Source: Pantoea vagans
GTDB lineage: Bacteria; Pseudomonadota; Gammaproteobacteria; Enterobacterales; Enterobacteriaceae
Assembly (NCBI RefSeq): GCF_004792415.1
Contig: NZ_CP038853.1
Coordinates: 3,410,001 to 3,474,000, forward strand
Direction: 5' to 3'
DNA: 64,000 nt
A program made the position numbers and the translations under genes. The stretch's first letter is position 1. Each line of letters begins with the position of its first letter. The notes under the pieces were generated by a model. The model worked only from the letters and a program-made list of their open reading frames with translations. It was not told the origin of the DNA and ran no database searches. Shown here one piece after another: positions 45,124-53,991 of the stretch.

Positions 45124-46221
45124 ATGAAATTACAATCATATGAAGAACTGAAGCAGAGTAAATACCGGCTTTCAGTGATGCTTTTTCTCTTTTTAAATAT
45201 CGCCGTTTCGCTATTTTATCTGCTGCCTGTAATGAGCAATGAGACCAATGACGCGACCCTGCCGGTAATTTGTGTCGCTGCGTTTAGCGGTATCATGCTA
45301 ATTACCTATTTAATATGGCCCAGACTAAAACTTCCCCTGTTAAATCCTGTTGCACTTCTGCTGGGCATACTCTGGGCCTGGCACATTAATTATCGCTTTC
45401 ATCAGGTGTTCTATTTTGATGGTGGCTTTCTTATTATCAGTTTGATCAGTGTGTTATTTATCAGTGCTATCGCCCTGAGCGATTATCTGGGTGCATTTTG
45501 TCTGCACGTCGCGCCGCCGGTCTTCACCGTATTACTGCTCGACAATGGACAGCATCTGCCGCTGATCCTGCTGACCATCATTCTGCCTCTGATCGGTTTC
45601 TCCCTGCAGCATCTGATGCGCCGCCGTGCCGACAACTTTACCCTGCGCCTGATGCATCAGCTCTACGAAGAGAAAGAGACATTCAGCGACCTCAGCATGC
45701 TCGATCCGCTGACCGGACTTTATAACCGCCGCGGCCTGAAGAACCGGCTCGATAATATTCTGGAAAACCACGCCGGCAGCCACTACGTGCTGCTGCTGGA
45801 TATCGACCACTTCAAGGCCTACAACGATAATTATGGGCATGCGATGGGCGATCAGGCGCTGGCGCGGGTCTCTGTCGCGATTCGTGATGCGGTGCGTTCG
45901 CGCGATGTCGTCACCCGCTACGGCGGCGAAGAGTTTCTGGTGCTGATGACCAATGTGAACAGTTCCATCGCCATGAAGCTGGCAGAGCGAATCCGCCAGT
46001 ATGTGCTGGATTTAGAAATCCCTCACCTTTTCAATGAGACCGTTTCCACCCACGTGACTATCAGTGCGGGCATCGCGCCCATTTATGATAATGAGTTCGA
46101 TCTGGCGGTCGCCAATGCGGATAGCGCGTTATATGTGGCTAAAAATCAGGGTCGCAATACCATTCTCGCCTGGGAAGATTTGCCCCGACAGCAGCCTCAG
46201 ACCTCCAGCGAACATGCCTGA
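45124..46221 (+). CDS. Membrane-bound diguanylate cyclase
   Basis: A 365-residue protein that would make cyclic di-GMP from two GTP. Six hydrophobic segments fill residues 15-170, and a short coiled linker (175-200) leads to the GGDEF domain (about 205-360). The active-site loop is GGEEF at 267-271, preceded by the intact inhibitory I-site R258-S-R-D261 exactly five residues upstream, so product inhibition is expected. MLDPLTGLYNRRGL marks the domain start. The ATG at 45124 is the first that fits the hydrophobic start; the frame extends to 45049. No phosphodiesterase partner is nearby. Confidence 0.9.
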   Translation: MKLQSYEELKQSKYRLSVMLFLFLNIAVSLFYLLPVMSNETNDATLPVICVAAFSGIMLITYLIWPRLKLPLLNPVALLLGILWAWHINYRFHQVFYFDGGFLIISLISVLFISAIALSDYLGAFCLHVAPPVFTVLLLDNGQHLPLILLTIILPLIGFSLQHLMRRRADNFTLRLMHQLYEEKETFSDLSMLDPLTGLYNRRGLKNRLDNILENHAGSHYVLLLDIDHFKAYNDNYGHAMGDQALARVSVAIRDAVRSRDVVTRYGGEEFLVLMTNVNSSIAMKLAERIRQYVLDLEIPHLFNETVSTHVTISAGIAPIYDNEFDLAVANADSALYVAKNQGRNTILAWEDLPRQQPQTSSEHA

Positions 46222-46357
46222 GTAAGCATAACGCGGTCGTTGCTGACCGGAACAGTGGCGAGCGATGTGCTGCTCTGTCTGGCCTGATGACCGCTCTCAA
46301 CCCCCGCCGTTTTCCCGCCAGCAGCGACGATTTTTTACACGACTTGTAGAGTTAATC

Positions 46358-46376
46358 AATAACGATTATCATTTGC
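46358..46376. promoter_or_regulatory. Fur box upstream of fhuF
   Basis: Fifteen of nineteen bases match the Fur consensus GATAATGATTATCATTATC read on the plus strand, including an unbroken GATTATCATT. It lies 30 bases before the fhuF start. fhuF is Fur-repressed in E. coli. Confidence 0.8.
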
Positions 46377-46405
46377 TTTCTTATCTACACTTTCTGCGAG
46401 TCGTC

Positions 46406-47200
46406 ATGGCAACTGCTTCAGCTCAGGAACAGCGTTTTAGCGCTCAGTCGATGATCTTCCGGCAGAATGACCGCCCGCTGGCGGAAAGTCTGCATGAGCG
46501 GCTGCAGCAACAGCGCAGCTATCTGCTTGAATCAACGAAGTTCAGCCAGTCTGCTCCGCGCGATACGCTGACGCTTGCCGCCTGGTCGGAATCAGAGGCC
46601 TTTGCCCCGCTCATCCAGCGCTATAGCGATTATCTCTATCGCGATCATCCTGATGCCGTTCGCGAAGCGAAACCGGTGCTGTCACTCTGGGCACAGTGGT
46701 ATTTTGGCCTGCTGCTGCCTCCGCTCATCATGGCGTTGTTGCAGGAGTCACGTGCGCTGGACTGCTCGCCTGAGCATATTCGCGTCGGATTTCACGAGAA
46801 TGGCCATCCGGCCACGTTCTGGATCGATGTGCAGGAAGATGAAGAAGCGCGCTATCTTAATTCCCTGCAGCGCATTGATCGGTTGATTCAGCAGCATCTG
46901 ATCCCGGTGGTCAGGGGTATTACGCAGCATGGTGATATCAACGCCCGACTCATCTGGAACAACATGGGCTACTCATTCCAGTGGTTCCTGGGTGAGCTGA
47001 AAAGCCAGATCGATGAGGCGCTGATCCTGCAACTGGAGCAGGCGCTGTTCTTCAACCAGCGGCTGCTGGATGGCAGCGAAAACCCACTCTACCGCACCAT
47101 GATCCCGCGTAACGGCGAACTGGTCCGTCGCAGCTGCTGTCAGCGTTATCGCATCCCTGATGTCGAACAATGCGGCAACTGCACCCTGAGCGGCAGCTAA
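46406..47200 (+). CDS. fhuF: Siderophore ferric-iron reductase FhuF
   Basis: A 264-residue [2Fe-2S] protein at the cytoplasmic membrane that reduces iron in hydroxamate siderophores. The unusual cluster ligands C244-C245-x10-C256-x2-C259 are intact in SCCQRYRIPDVEQCGNCTL. KPVLSLWAQWYFGLLLPPLIMALL and LIWNNMGYSFQWFLGELK match the family. The start is at 46406; the upstream frame (to 46265) covers the Fur box and is not coding. In E. coli the gene is also close to rsmC. Confidence 0.95.
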   Translation: MATASAQEQRFSAQSMIFRQNDRPLAESLHERLQQQRSYLLESTKFSQSAPRDTLTLAAWSESEAFAPLIQRYSDYLYRDHPDAVREAKPVLSLWAQWYFGLLLPPLIMALLQESRALDCSPEHIRVGFHENGHPATFWIDVQEDEEARYLNSLQRIDRLIQQHLIPVVRGITQHGDINARLIWNNMGYSFQWFLGELKSQIDEALILQLEQALFFNQRLLDGSENPLYRTMIPRNGELVRRSCCQRYRIPDVEQCGNCTLSGS

Positions 47201-47294
47201 ACAGACTTAATTACAGCGAATTCTCCGTTTATCTCGTTTACAGGCACTGAGGCTTGTGGCAATTTTTACGCCTTCGATCAGCCTGGAGAGAAAG

Positions 47295-47759
47295 ATGAGT
47301 CTGGAGTCCGTGCGCCAGTTCTTTGCCGAACACGCCCCTGAAATTGAAATTATTGAGCTGGCAGAAAGCACTGCAACGGTCGGGATGGCTGCACGCGCCC
47401 ATGGCGTGACGCCAGGAGAGATTGCCAAGACCCTGTCACTGAAAGTGAAAAACGACGCGGTGCTGATTGTGACACGCGGCGATGCCCGACTGGATAATCG
47501 CAAGCTGAAAGCGGCTCTGGGCGCGAAAGCGCGGATGCTGAGCGTCGACGAGGTGATTAACTGGACCGGCCACCCGGTGGGCGGCGTCTGTCCGTTCGGT
47601 CTGGAGAATCCGCTGACCGTCTACTGTGATGTTTCACTGCGCAGCTTTGAAGAAGTCCTGCCCGCCGCTGGCGCTATCCACAGCGCCGTCCGCATCTCGC
47701 CACAGCAGATGGCTGAACTGACTAACGCCCGCTGGATCGACGTGTGCGAAGCGATTTAA
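47295..47759 (+). CDS. YbaK/EbsC-family aminoacyl-tRNA deacylase-like protein
   Basis: A 154-residue single-domain protein of the YbaK/ProX editing family. Members hydrolyse mischarged aminoacyl-tRNAs, e.g. Cys-tRNA(Pro), in trans. GVTPGEIAKTLSLKVKNDAVLIVTRGDARLDNRKLKAALGAKARML and GHPVGGVCPFGLENPLTVYCD fit the YeaK/YbaK type. Start at ATG 47295 after GGAGAG; the frame before it (47256) has no ribosome site. Which tRNA it edits cannot be told. Confidence 0.85.
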   Translation: MSLESVRQFFAEHAPEIEIIELAESTATVGMAARAHGVTPGEIAKTLSLKVKNDAVLIVTRGDARLDNRKLKAALGAKARMLSVDEVINWTGHPVGGVCPFGLENPLTVYCDVSLRSFEEVLPAAGAIHSAVRISPQQMAELTNARWIDVCEAI

Positions 47760-47908
47760 CGCTTTGCATCGGCTCACAAACCCTGCATTTCTGCCTGCGC
47801 CCGAATGCTGCTGACAACCTGACAGATTTTATCAGCCGGTGATAATCACCGCCCCATCATGGCAGTTAATCACGCGCAGTAAGCGGGCGCAGTTAATCGC
47901 CCATGACT

Positions 47909-48895
47909 TCAGGATGTCAGGCGCTTAAATGCCTGTTCGATGATCGACAACAGCAGCGTGTTATCGACGCTATGCAGCACATGCACCGATGCGCCGCAGT
48001 GATCTGGCACACCAACAGTGAGCCGAAGCGGCTGACGATAACGCCAGCTTTTGCCACGCGTCGCTCCGGGACGCAGTTCGATATCAACCCGATAATCGAT
48101 GCCCGAGGCGACTCGCTGATTCAGCAACCAGGCGACCACCAGCGCATCGTGGATCCAGCACCCCGCCAGCTGACGGGTTTCCATTGAATAGTCGATCCAC
48201 GGGCGCAGCGTGTCGCGCACAAATTCGGTCAGCGGATGATCGGCCGCGGTGAGACGTGTCAGATCCTGCTGGGTCAGCAGCGTCTGCGTGGTGACATCCA
48301 TCGGCACCAGTGTTACCGCAGCACCGCTGTGCAACACCTGATGCGCCGCCTCGGGATCCAGACCAAAATTTGTGTCTTTGATGTAGTCATCCAGCGAGAA
48401 GACGCCGCCCATGATTACAATTTCCGCCACCGATTCTGCCATGGCGGGATAGCGCTGCATCGCCAGCGCCACATTCGTCAGCGGGCCAATTGCCACCAGC
48501 GTAATCTCGCCCGGATTGTCGCAAATCAGTTTGCCGATAGCGTCAGCCGCATCAAACGCATCCGCCGCAATATCGGCTGGCTGACGCACATCCTGCCAGA
48601 GTGTTCCCAGCGCAAGCTGATTGACCCGGTTATCCAGCGTCTCGCGCCACGGCGCAGGATCTTCCTGTAACGCCTGCGTCGCGCCCTGTACGACCGGGAT
48701 AGATAATCCCAGCCGGACGATCAGATCTTTGGCAACGCGTGCACCCACGTCACATGGCGTGTTACCCGCTACGGTGGTGATCAATTCCAGCGACAGGGCT
48801 GGTGAAGCTAAGGCCAGCGCAATCGCCAGCCCATCATCGGTGTTGGCACCCGCGATACCATTGCCGGGATCGCAATCAATAATGATTCTTTTCAT
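47909..48895 (-). CDS. Nucleoside hydrolase (RihA/RihC-like)
   Basis: A 328-residue member of the inosine-uridine nucleoside hydrolases, which split ribonucleosides into base and ribose. The calcium-binding aspartate cluster is at the N-terminus as D7, D9, D20 and D21, with an eight-residue spacer (NGIAGANT) between DCDPG and DDG, a variant seen in one branch of the family. VAIGPLTNVALAM and IVIMGGVF are also typical. It sits 11 bases downstream of a LacI regulator and shares its strand with the MHS transporter, suggesting nucleoside uptake and cleavage. Substrate preference is unknown. Confidence 0.88.
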   Translation of the reverse strand: MKRIIIDCDPGNGIAGANTDDGLAIALALASPALSLELITTVAGNTPCDVGARVAKDLIVRLGLSIPVVQGATQALQEDPAPWRETLDNRVNQLALGTLWQDVRQPADIAADAFDAADAIGKLICDNPGEITLVAIGPLTNVALAMQRYPAMAESVAEIVIMGGVFSLDDYIKDTNFGLDPEAAHQVLHSGAAVTLVPMDVTTQTLLTQQDLTRLTAADHPLTEFVRDTLRPWIDYSMETRQLAGCWIHDALVVAWLLNQRVASGIDYRVDIELRPGATRGKSWRYRQPLRLTVGVPDHCGASVHVLHSVDNTLLLSIIEQAFKRLTS

Positions 48896-48906
48896 ATTTT
48901 TATAAA

Positions 48907-49929
48907 TTAACTCTGACTTTGCGGCTGACAGCCGCAGGATTCACCAATTTCAAGATAGTGTGGAAACTCCTTTAATTGCGCTTCGTTCTGTCCCTCTTTC
49001 AGCATCTGAATCGCAGAGCGTGCCATCTCACGCAGTGGCTGGCGCACGGTCGTTAATGTCGGGACATGAAACGACGAATGATCGGTCCCATTAAAGCAGA
49101 CCAGTGCCACATCCTGCGGCACGCGAAGGTGATGTTCGGAAAAGGCGCGAAGCGCGCCAATCGCCTGACCTTCATTGCTGGTAAACAACGCACGAGGCAC
49201 ACAGCCGCGGGCGATCATGGTTTGTGCCGCATCGTAGCCGCCCTGTGGGGTGTAGCTGGCGGGGAACATCAGCGACTCATCAATCGGCAGGCCACGATCG
49301 TGCATGGCATCGCGCCAGCCCTGAATGCGATCCTGTGCGTTGAGCATATCGACCGGGCCGCTGATGATCCCCACCTGCTGATAACCGTGACTCAGCAGAT
49401 GTGACGTCACCTGCCACGCGGCCTGACGCTCATTGACCCGCAGCATGTTCACGCCCGGCTGAGGCTCAACCCGCTCCAGCATCACCAGTGGCGTTCCGCT
49501 GGCTTTAATCAGGTCGATGTAAGGATGGCGATCGACGCTGTTGTAAAACAGACCATCGACCTGCCGGTTGAGCAGCCCCTGAATTAACTCCAGTTCGCGT
49601 TTGCGGTCATCACCGGCATCACCCAGCAGCATGACGTGACCGTGGTTCATCGACTCCTGCAACAACACGTGCGCCATTGACGCTACGAAGGGATTGCCGA
49701 TGTTAGGCACCACCAGCCCAAACGTTTTGGTGTTACCGGAGGCCAGCGCGCGTGCTGCTGCATTGGGCCGGTAACCGGTGGCTTTAATCGCCTCCAGTAC
49801 CCGCTGACGGGTCGCCTCAGCGACCGGACGAGGCCCGTTATTGATGACATAACTGACGACTGCCACTGAGGTGCCTGCCGCTTTCGCAACTTCACTGCGG
49901 GTCACTTTTCCCGTTAACGACTTAGGCAC
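48907..49929 (-). CDS. LacI-family transcriptional regulator
   Basis: A 340-residue repressor with the DNA-binding head VTRSEVAKAAGTSVAVVSYVINNGPRPVAEATRQRV (about 9-45) and hinge RPNAAARALASGNTKTFGLVVPN. The sugar/nucleoside-binding core follows. I take the GTG at 49929, with GGAGG eight bases ahead, over the ATG at 49944, which lies in the terminator T-run. It is between a transporter gene and a nucleoside hydrolase and most likely controls both. The family resembles CytR/PurR, so a purine or nucleoside ligand is plausible but not shown. Confidence 0.86.
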   Translation of the reverse strand: MPKSLTGKVTRSEVAKAAGTSVAVVSYVINNGPRPVAEATRQRVLEAIKATGYRPNAAARALASGNTKTFGLVVPNIGNPFVASMAHVLLQESMNHGHVMLLGDAGDDRKRELELIQGLLNRQVDGLFYNSVDRHPYIDLIKASGTPLVMLERVEPQPGVNMLRVNERQAAWQVTSHLLSHGYQQVGIISGPVDMLNAQDRIQGWRDAMHDRGLPIDESLMFPASYTPQGGYDAAQTMIARGCVPRALFTSNEGQAIGALRAFSEHHLRVPQDVALVCFNGTDHSSFHVPTLTTVRQPLREMARSAIQMLKEGQNEAQLKEFPHYLEIGESCGCQPQSQS

Positions 49930-49944
49930 ATCACGTTCCTCCAT

Positions 49945-49973
49945 AAAAAAAACAGGCCGCTTTACACGGCCTG
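49945..49973 (-). terminator. Terminator between the MHS transporter and the LacI gene
   Basis: On the minus strand CAGGCCG-N7-CGGCCTG is followed by eight T. It ends right before the ribosome site of the LacI gene, so the downstream genes depend on read-through or on a promoter inside the short gap. Confidence 0.85.
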
Positions 49974-50016
49974 CTGTTTATCGCTCTCTCCTGGCAGACG
50001 GCACCTTCAGGTAAAT

Positions 50017-51405
50017 CTAGATGGCATCTTCAGGCAGATTGAGATTCCGCCCTCGCGTCTCAGGAGCGACAAAAGTGGTAAAGAATCCAATGGCGGCCAT
50101 TGCCGAGAAGTAGACCGCAATCGGCCACCAGTGACCGGTATAAGAGAGCATAGCAGCGGCAATAAGTGGCGCCGTGCCGCCGGATAAAATCGAGCCAAGC
50201 TCTTTGGCCACCGCCATTTTGGTATAGCGATGTTGAACGCCGAACATTTCCACGCCCCATGCCGCCTGCACCCCATAAATACCCAGTGACGCCAGCGCCA
50301 TACCGACCACGATAACCGGGATCACCAGCATCGGTTCACGCGTGTCCAGCAGCGTAAAGGCGGGCCAGGCGTAGATCATCAGTAACAGGCAGAAGACGCG
50401 ATAAACGATCCGGCGACCAAAACGATCAGAGAGCCAGCCCGCAAACGGAATAATCAGGAAACCCAGCAGTGAGGCAAGGAACACGGCCGTCGTCGGCACG
50501 GACTTATCCACCATCAGCACCTTCGCGACATAACCCACCATGAAGCCCTGAGCCAGATAAGAAGGGCCATTTTCGCCGATGCGCAAACCTATCATGGTCC
50601 AGAAAGCGCGGGTACGCTGGAAGAAAGGACGCGAGTCCACGACTGGCGTGGCCAGTACGCCTGCACGTTCCGCTTCCATCTCCGCCTTCCTGCGCTCAAA
50701 TACTGGCGTTTCACGCAGGTGACGTCGAATCCATAGCGCAACAAGGGCAATCAGCGCACTGCTGAGGAAGGGAATACGCCAGCCCCACTCCAGCAGGCTC
50801 TGCTGATCCATCTGCACTACCAGCAGCCAGACCAGCGAGGCCAGCAACGTACCGCTGTTAGACCCCAGAGCAATAACGGATGAAACCAGCCCACGACGCT
50901 TAACGGGCGCATATTCACCCAGCATCACCGTGCCGCCCGATAACTCTGCGCCCGCGCCGAAACCCTGGGTAAAGCGCAGCAGCACCAGACAGGCCGGAGC
51001 CCAGACGCCAATCGCGGCATAGCTCGGTATTAAGCCGATAAAGGTGGTGGAAGCGCCCATCAGAATGATGGTGGAGATCATCACGACCCTTCGGCCTTTG
51101 CGGTCGCCCAGCCAGCCGAAAAAGAGTGCGCCGATAGGCCGGGCAACAAAGCCGACTGACCAGGTAGCAAAGCTGGAGAGCAGTGCCATCGCGGGAGTCG
51201 ATTCCGGAAAGAAGACGTCGCCAAAGATGATACCGGCAGCCAGACCGTAGAGCGCGAAATCCGCGTACTCCATTGCCGTTCCGAGCCAGCATGAGAAAGT
51301 GGCGCGCCAGAAATCTTTGCGGCCTGAAGAAGTATTAAACCGCTCGTCGGCGGCTGAGGTGGAAGACAGTGATGCCTGCTGCTTAACGGAATTGTGTGCC
51401 GTCAT
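50017..51405 (-). CDS. MFS transporter, MHS family (nucleoside or organic solute symporter)
   Basis: A 462-residue inner-membrane protein with a hydrophilic N-terminus (about 30 residues) and twelve helices. FWRATFSCWLGTAMEYADFALYGLAAGIIFGDVFF and FGWLGDRKGRRVVM, with LRFTQGFGAGAELSGGTVMLGEYAP, mark the metabolite:H+ symporter family. The final PETRGRNLNLPEDAI is usual. Its neighbours suggest it carries a nucleoside or a compound released by nucleoside cleavage; this is inferred. It ends 44 bp from the terminator. Confidence 0.85.
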   Translation of the reverse strand: MTAHNSVKQQASLSSTSAADERFNTSSGRKDFWRATFSCWLGTAMEYADFALYGLAAGIIFGDVFFPESTPAMALLSSFATWSVGFVARPIGALFFGWLGDRKGRRVVMISTIILMGASTTFIGLIPSYAAIGVWAPACLVLLRFTQGFGAGAELSGGTVMLGEYAPVKRRGLVSSVIALGSNSGTLLASLVWLLVVQMDQQSLLEWGWRIPFLSSALIALVALWIRRHLRETPVFERRKAEMEAERAGVLATPVVDSRPFFQRTRAFWTMIGLRIGENGPSYLAQGFMVGYVAKVLMVDKSVPTTAVFLASLLGFLIIPFAGWLSDRFGRRIVYRVFCLLLMIYAWPAFTLLDTREPMLVIPVIVVGMALASLGIYGVQAAWGVEMFGVQHRYTKMAVAKELGSILSGGTAPLIAAAMLSYTGHWWPIAVYFSAMAAIGFFTTFVAPETRGRNLNLPEDAI

Positions 51406-51985
51406 AACCCTATCCCTGAATGAGTATGCAGATTGATAAACGCCCGTCCATGGGTCGATTCCCTGATGAAAGCGGAATTCCCCCGGTGGCGACGTTCAGT
51501 TGACTAACCATGATGAAAGGTTAAAGGATTCCCTGGTGTTGGAATCTTGTTCTTCGCCCCGTTTCGCCGATGTATTTTTCACCGGTCGCTTAAACTGAGC
51601 GAATGTAACTTAACAATCAATGGAGCCTACTGTGCATCGCACCGTGAGCAATCACTGGGGACCTAGTGTATCTACGCGCGTAGATAAATCAAGAGATCCC
51701 GACGCAAATTGTTAGTAAAACTTCACTATCACATTGCGTCATCACACATTTTCAGCGCAAATTCAGCCAGTTAACTCCACCCAATCGCACAATAAAAAAT
51801 CACTCTGCACGGTAAGTTAGCATTTTCTCTAATCATTAAGCGTTATAAGCGGGGCAAAAATCCTTTCATCGGGTTCTGTTGTCGCACACCCGGATTACCT
51901 GCAGATGACACTTCATCTTTATTCTGAAAAATCGCTGCAAGCGCAGACAATGCGTTACCCTGAAAAAAAGCCTGACAGAGGTGTT
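51406..51985. other. 580-bp intergenic region with a perfect 18-bp palindrome
   Basis: No reading frame here is convincing. It should hold the divergent promoters of the MHS transporter and the histidine phosphatase gene. The main landmark is TATCTACGCGCGTAGATA at 51669-51686, with central CG as in LacI-family operators, 264 bp from the transporter start. Confidence 0.55.
51669..51686. promoter_or_regulatory. Perfect palindrome, candidate LacI-family operator
   Basis: TATCTACGCGCGTAGATA is a perfect 9+9 palindrome with CG at the centre, as most LacI/PurR-type operators have. It is the best candidate in the region for the nearby LacI regulator. Confidence 0.45.
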
Positions 51986-52540
51986 ATGACCATTATTCTG
52001 ATGCGACACGGTAAACCTGACCACCAGGCAGCGGGTCGCCAGAGCGTGCAGGCACTGGCAGACTGGTGCGAAGCTTACGATCAGTCCGGAGTCAGTGACG
52101 GGCCGCCACCGCGCAGTATTAAGATTGCCCGTCAGGCCGCAATTATTGTCTGCAGTCCCCTGCCCCGCGCGCAATCTTCTCTGAGCCAGCTTGGCCTGCA
52201 GCCTCATGAGATTGATGCGCTCTACAGCGAAGTCGCCGTACCGCTGCTGCGAACGGGTGCCTTTCAGCTGCCGACGATCTGCTGGCTGGCCTTACTGCGG
52301 CTGTTGTGGTTCTGCGGTTATGCGGGTGAAGCGGAGTCGCTGCAACATGCGCGCAGCCGGGCCTCGGCGGCGGCAGAGAAGCTGATCGAGCACTCACGGC
52401 GTGGCACGGTGCTGCTGCTGGGCCACGGCATCATGAACAAGATGATTGCGCGAGAATTACGTAAACGCGGCTGGCAGGCAGAGAAACATGCCAGCAGCCG
52501 CCACTGGAGTTCCGCAATCTATCATCGTCCGTTTATCTGA
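51986..52540 (+). CDS. Histidine phosphatase family protein
   Basis: A 184-residue protein of the phosphoglycerate mutase/SixA type. MTIILMRHGKPDH carries the catalytic RH with lysine where glutamate is usual (RHGE in most). The second histidine is in LLLGHGIMNKMIAREL. The ATG at 51986 follows AGAGG; a 27-codon upstream extension is not supported. Substrate unknown. Its last 19 bases overlap the end of the convergent beta-propeller gene. Confidence 0.82.
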   Translation: MTIILMRHGKPDHQAAGRQSVQALADWCEAYDQSGVSDGPPPRSIKIARQAAIIVCSPLPRAQSSLSQLGLQPHEIDALYSEVAVPLLRTGAFQLPTICWLALLRLLWFCGYAGEAESLQHARSRASAAAEKLIEHSRRGTVLLLGHGIMNKMIARELRKRGWQAEKHASSRHWSSAIYHRPFI

Positions 52541-53487
52541 CCCATCGGAAAATAGCCCAGCACCTCACAGCCCGTTCCGACATGCGGTGTGGCAATCACT
52601 TTACGCTGCGCCAGTTCGATCACGCTCAGCGTGCCGTCATCCTGATTCGCAATCAGCAGCTGTTGCCTGTCTGGCGTGAAGCAGCCATCCATCGGCATGT
52701 TGCCCACGCTGATATCGCCCAGCGGATTCAGCAGGTCGTCAAACAGCGTTACCAGCGGTTCCTGATCGCCAATCGCCACCAGCTGTTCGCCATCGGCGCT
52801 GAAGCGAACCACCTGGCAGGGCTGCTGATGACCTGGCAGCGTAATGCGCTGGCGAATACGGTGGCTCTGTCGGTCGATCACATAGAGCAACGGCGCATCT
52901 GCTGCACTGGCGACCAGATAAGGGTGTTTTGGTGAGGCGGCGATACCCGCAATCGGACCCGGCAGCAGAATCGTATCAATCACCCGTCCCTCTGCTTCAC
53001 AGAGATCCACGACGGTGATGGTCGCATCCTCTTCGTTAGCGGTGAACAGTTTGCGGCCGCTGGGTGATAGCGTCAGGCGATGCGCGTTGTGAGAAGGAAT
53101 CGGGATGATCTTTTCCACTTTGTCGGTCTGCGGATCGATCACGGCTACAGCGGCGCTCTGCTCACAGCAGAGATAGACTTTGCCATCGCGGCCCAGTTGC
53201 CCGCTGTGTGGTGCTCGCAACGGCGACAGATCGATAAAGCCGCTGATCTCGCGACGCTGCAAATCAATGATCGCCACTTTGTGACCCGGATGCGGATTAT
53301 TGCCATGAACGCCGTCACCATAGATGGGCACATACGCTTTACCCCAGGGTGCCAGCATCAGGAGTTCATGCGGCCGCGGTGGAAAAGCGTTCAGCTCGCG
53401 CTCGACCGCGAAGGTTTCCGGGTTAAGAAACAGGACGCGATTGCCCTGCTTATCAACCGCCAGTAAACCATAGGATTCACTCTGCAT
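52522..53487 (-). CDS. YncE/40-residue-repeat beta-propeller protein
   Basis: A 321-residue protein built from repeated blades: VAIIDLQRREISGFIDL, VAVIDPQTDKVEKIIPIP, ITVVDLCEAEGRVIDTILLPG, LYVIDRQSHRIRQRITLPG and LSVIELAQRKVIATPHVGTG. It is a seven-bladed YncE-like propeller, but without an evident signal peptide, so a cytoplasmic location is likely unless the start is wrong. Function unknown. It overlaps the histidine phosphatase gene tail to tail. Confidence 0.8.
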   Translation of the reverse strand: MQSESYGLLAVDKQGNRVLFLNPETFAVERELNAFPPRPHELLMLAPWGKAYVPIYGDGVHGNNPHPGHKVAIIDLQRREISGFIDLSPLRAPHSGQLGRDGKVYLCCEQSAAVAVIDPQTDKVEKIIPIPSHNAHRLTLSPSGRKLFTANEEDATITVVDLCEAEGRVIDTILLPGPIAGIAASPKHPYLVASAADAPLLYVIDRQSHRIRQRITLPGHQQPCQVVRFSADGEQLVAIGDQEPLVTLFDDLLNPLGDISVGNMPMDGCFTPDRQQLLIANQDDGTLSVIELAQRKVIATPHVGTGCEVLGYFPMGQINGR

Positions 53488-53991
53488 GCGCGCTCCTTTC
53501 TCAGTAAGTTCTTCTTAAGCGTAGACAATCCTCTTCAGGCTGTCCGATTCCGCACATTGTTGAGCCGGGCTTACGCCACACGTTAAGCGCAATATTCACT
53601 GTTTCTGAGGTCCGGGCCCTGAGAGAAGCCAAAGGCTTAGCATAATATTCAGACATTCCTTAGTTATGCGTTCCGCCACATTTAAATAACTGATTAACCG
53701 TGGCGATATTATTATTCCATTAAGGTGACCGGATTATTTCCGTATTATCCTAAAGTCAAAAAAAGACATAGCTAATGTGTAAATAATGTTTTATTAAAAA
53801 GGGGCAGTGCAATTAAAAAGCCGTGAGGAAACTATCGCGCGCTCCCGCACTGCGTCGCCACCAGGGAAAACTATTCATTAATTCCCGCACTCGTCGGAAT
53901 TGCAGTCAATATGCAATGCCGCCCGTTCACGCCTCAGGCCCAACGGGCAGAGTCTGCACTATAGCGGGAAAATAAAAATAACAGGTGTACC
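53488..53991. other. 504-bp AT-rich region before the glycosyltransferase gene
   Basis: No gene is visible. From about 53650 to 53810 it is much richer in A/T than its neighbours and could be an H-NS silencing or promoter region. Later parts hold several short dyads, such as the GCCCGTTCACGCCTCAGGCCCAACGGGC hairpin near 53930. Confidence 0.5.

Noticed and set aside
47838..47898. GGTGATAATCACC palindrome and a repeated GCAGTTAATC between two convergent genes
   Set aside because: Short and without a nearby promoter to regulate; could be chance or a weak terminator.
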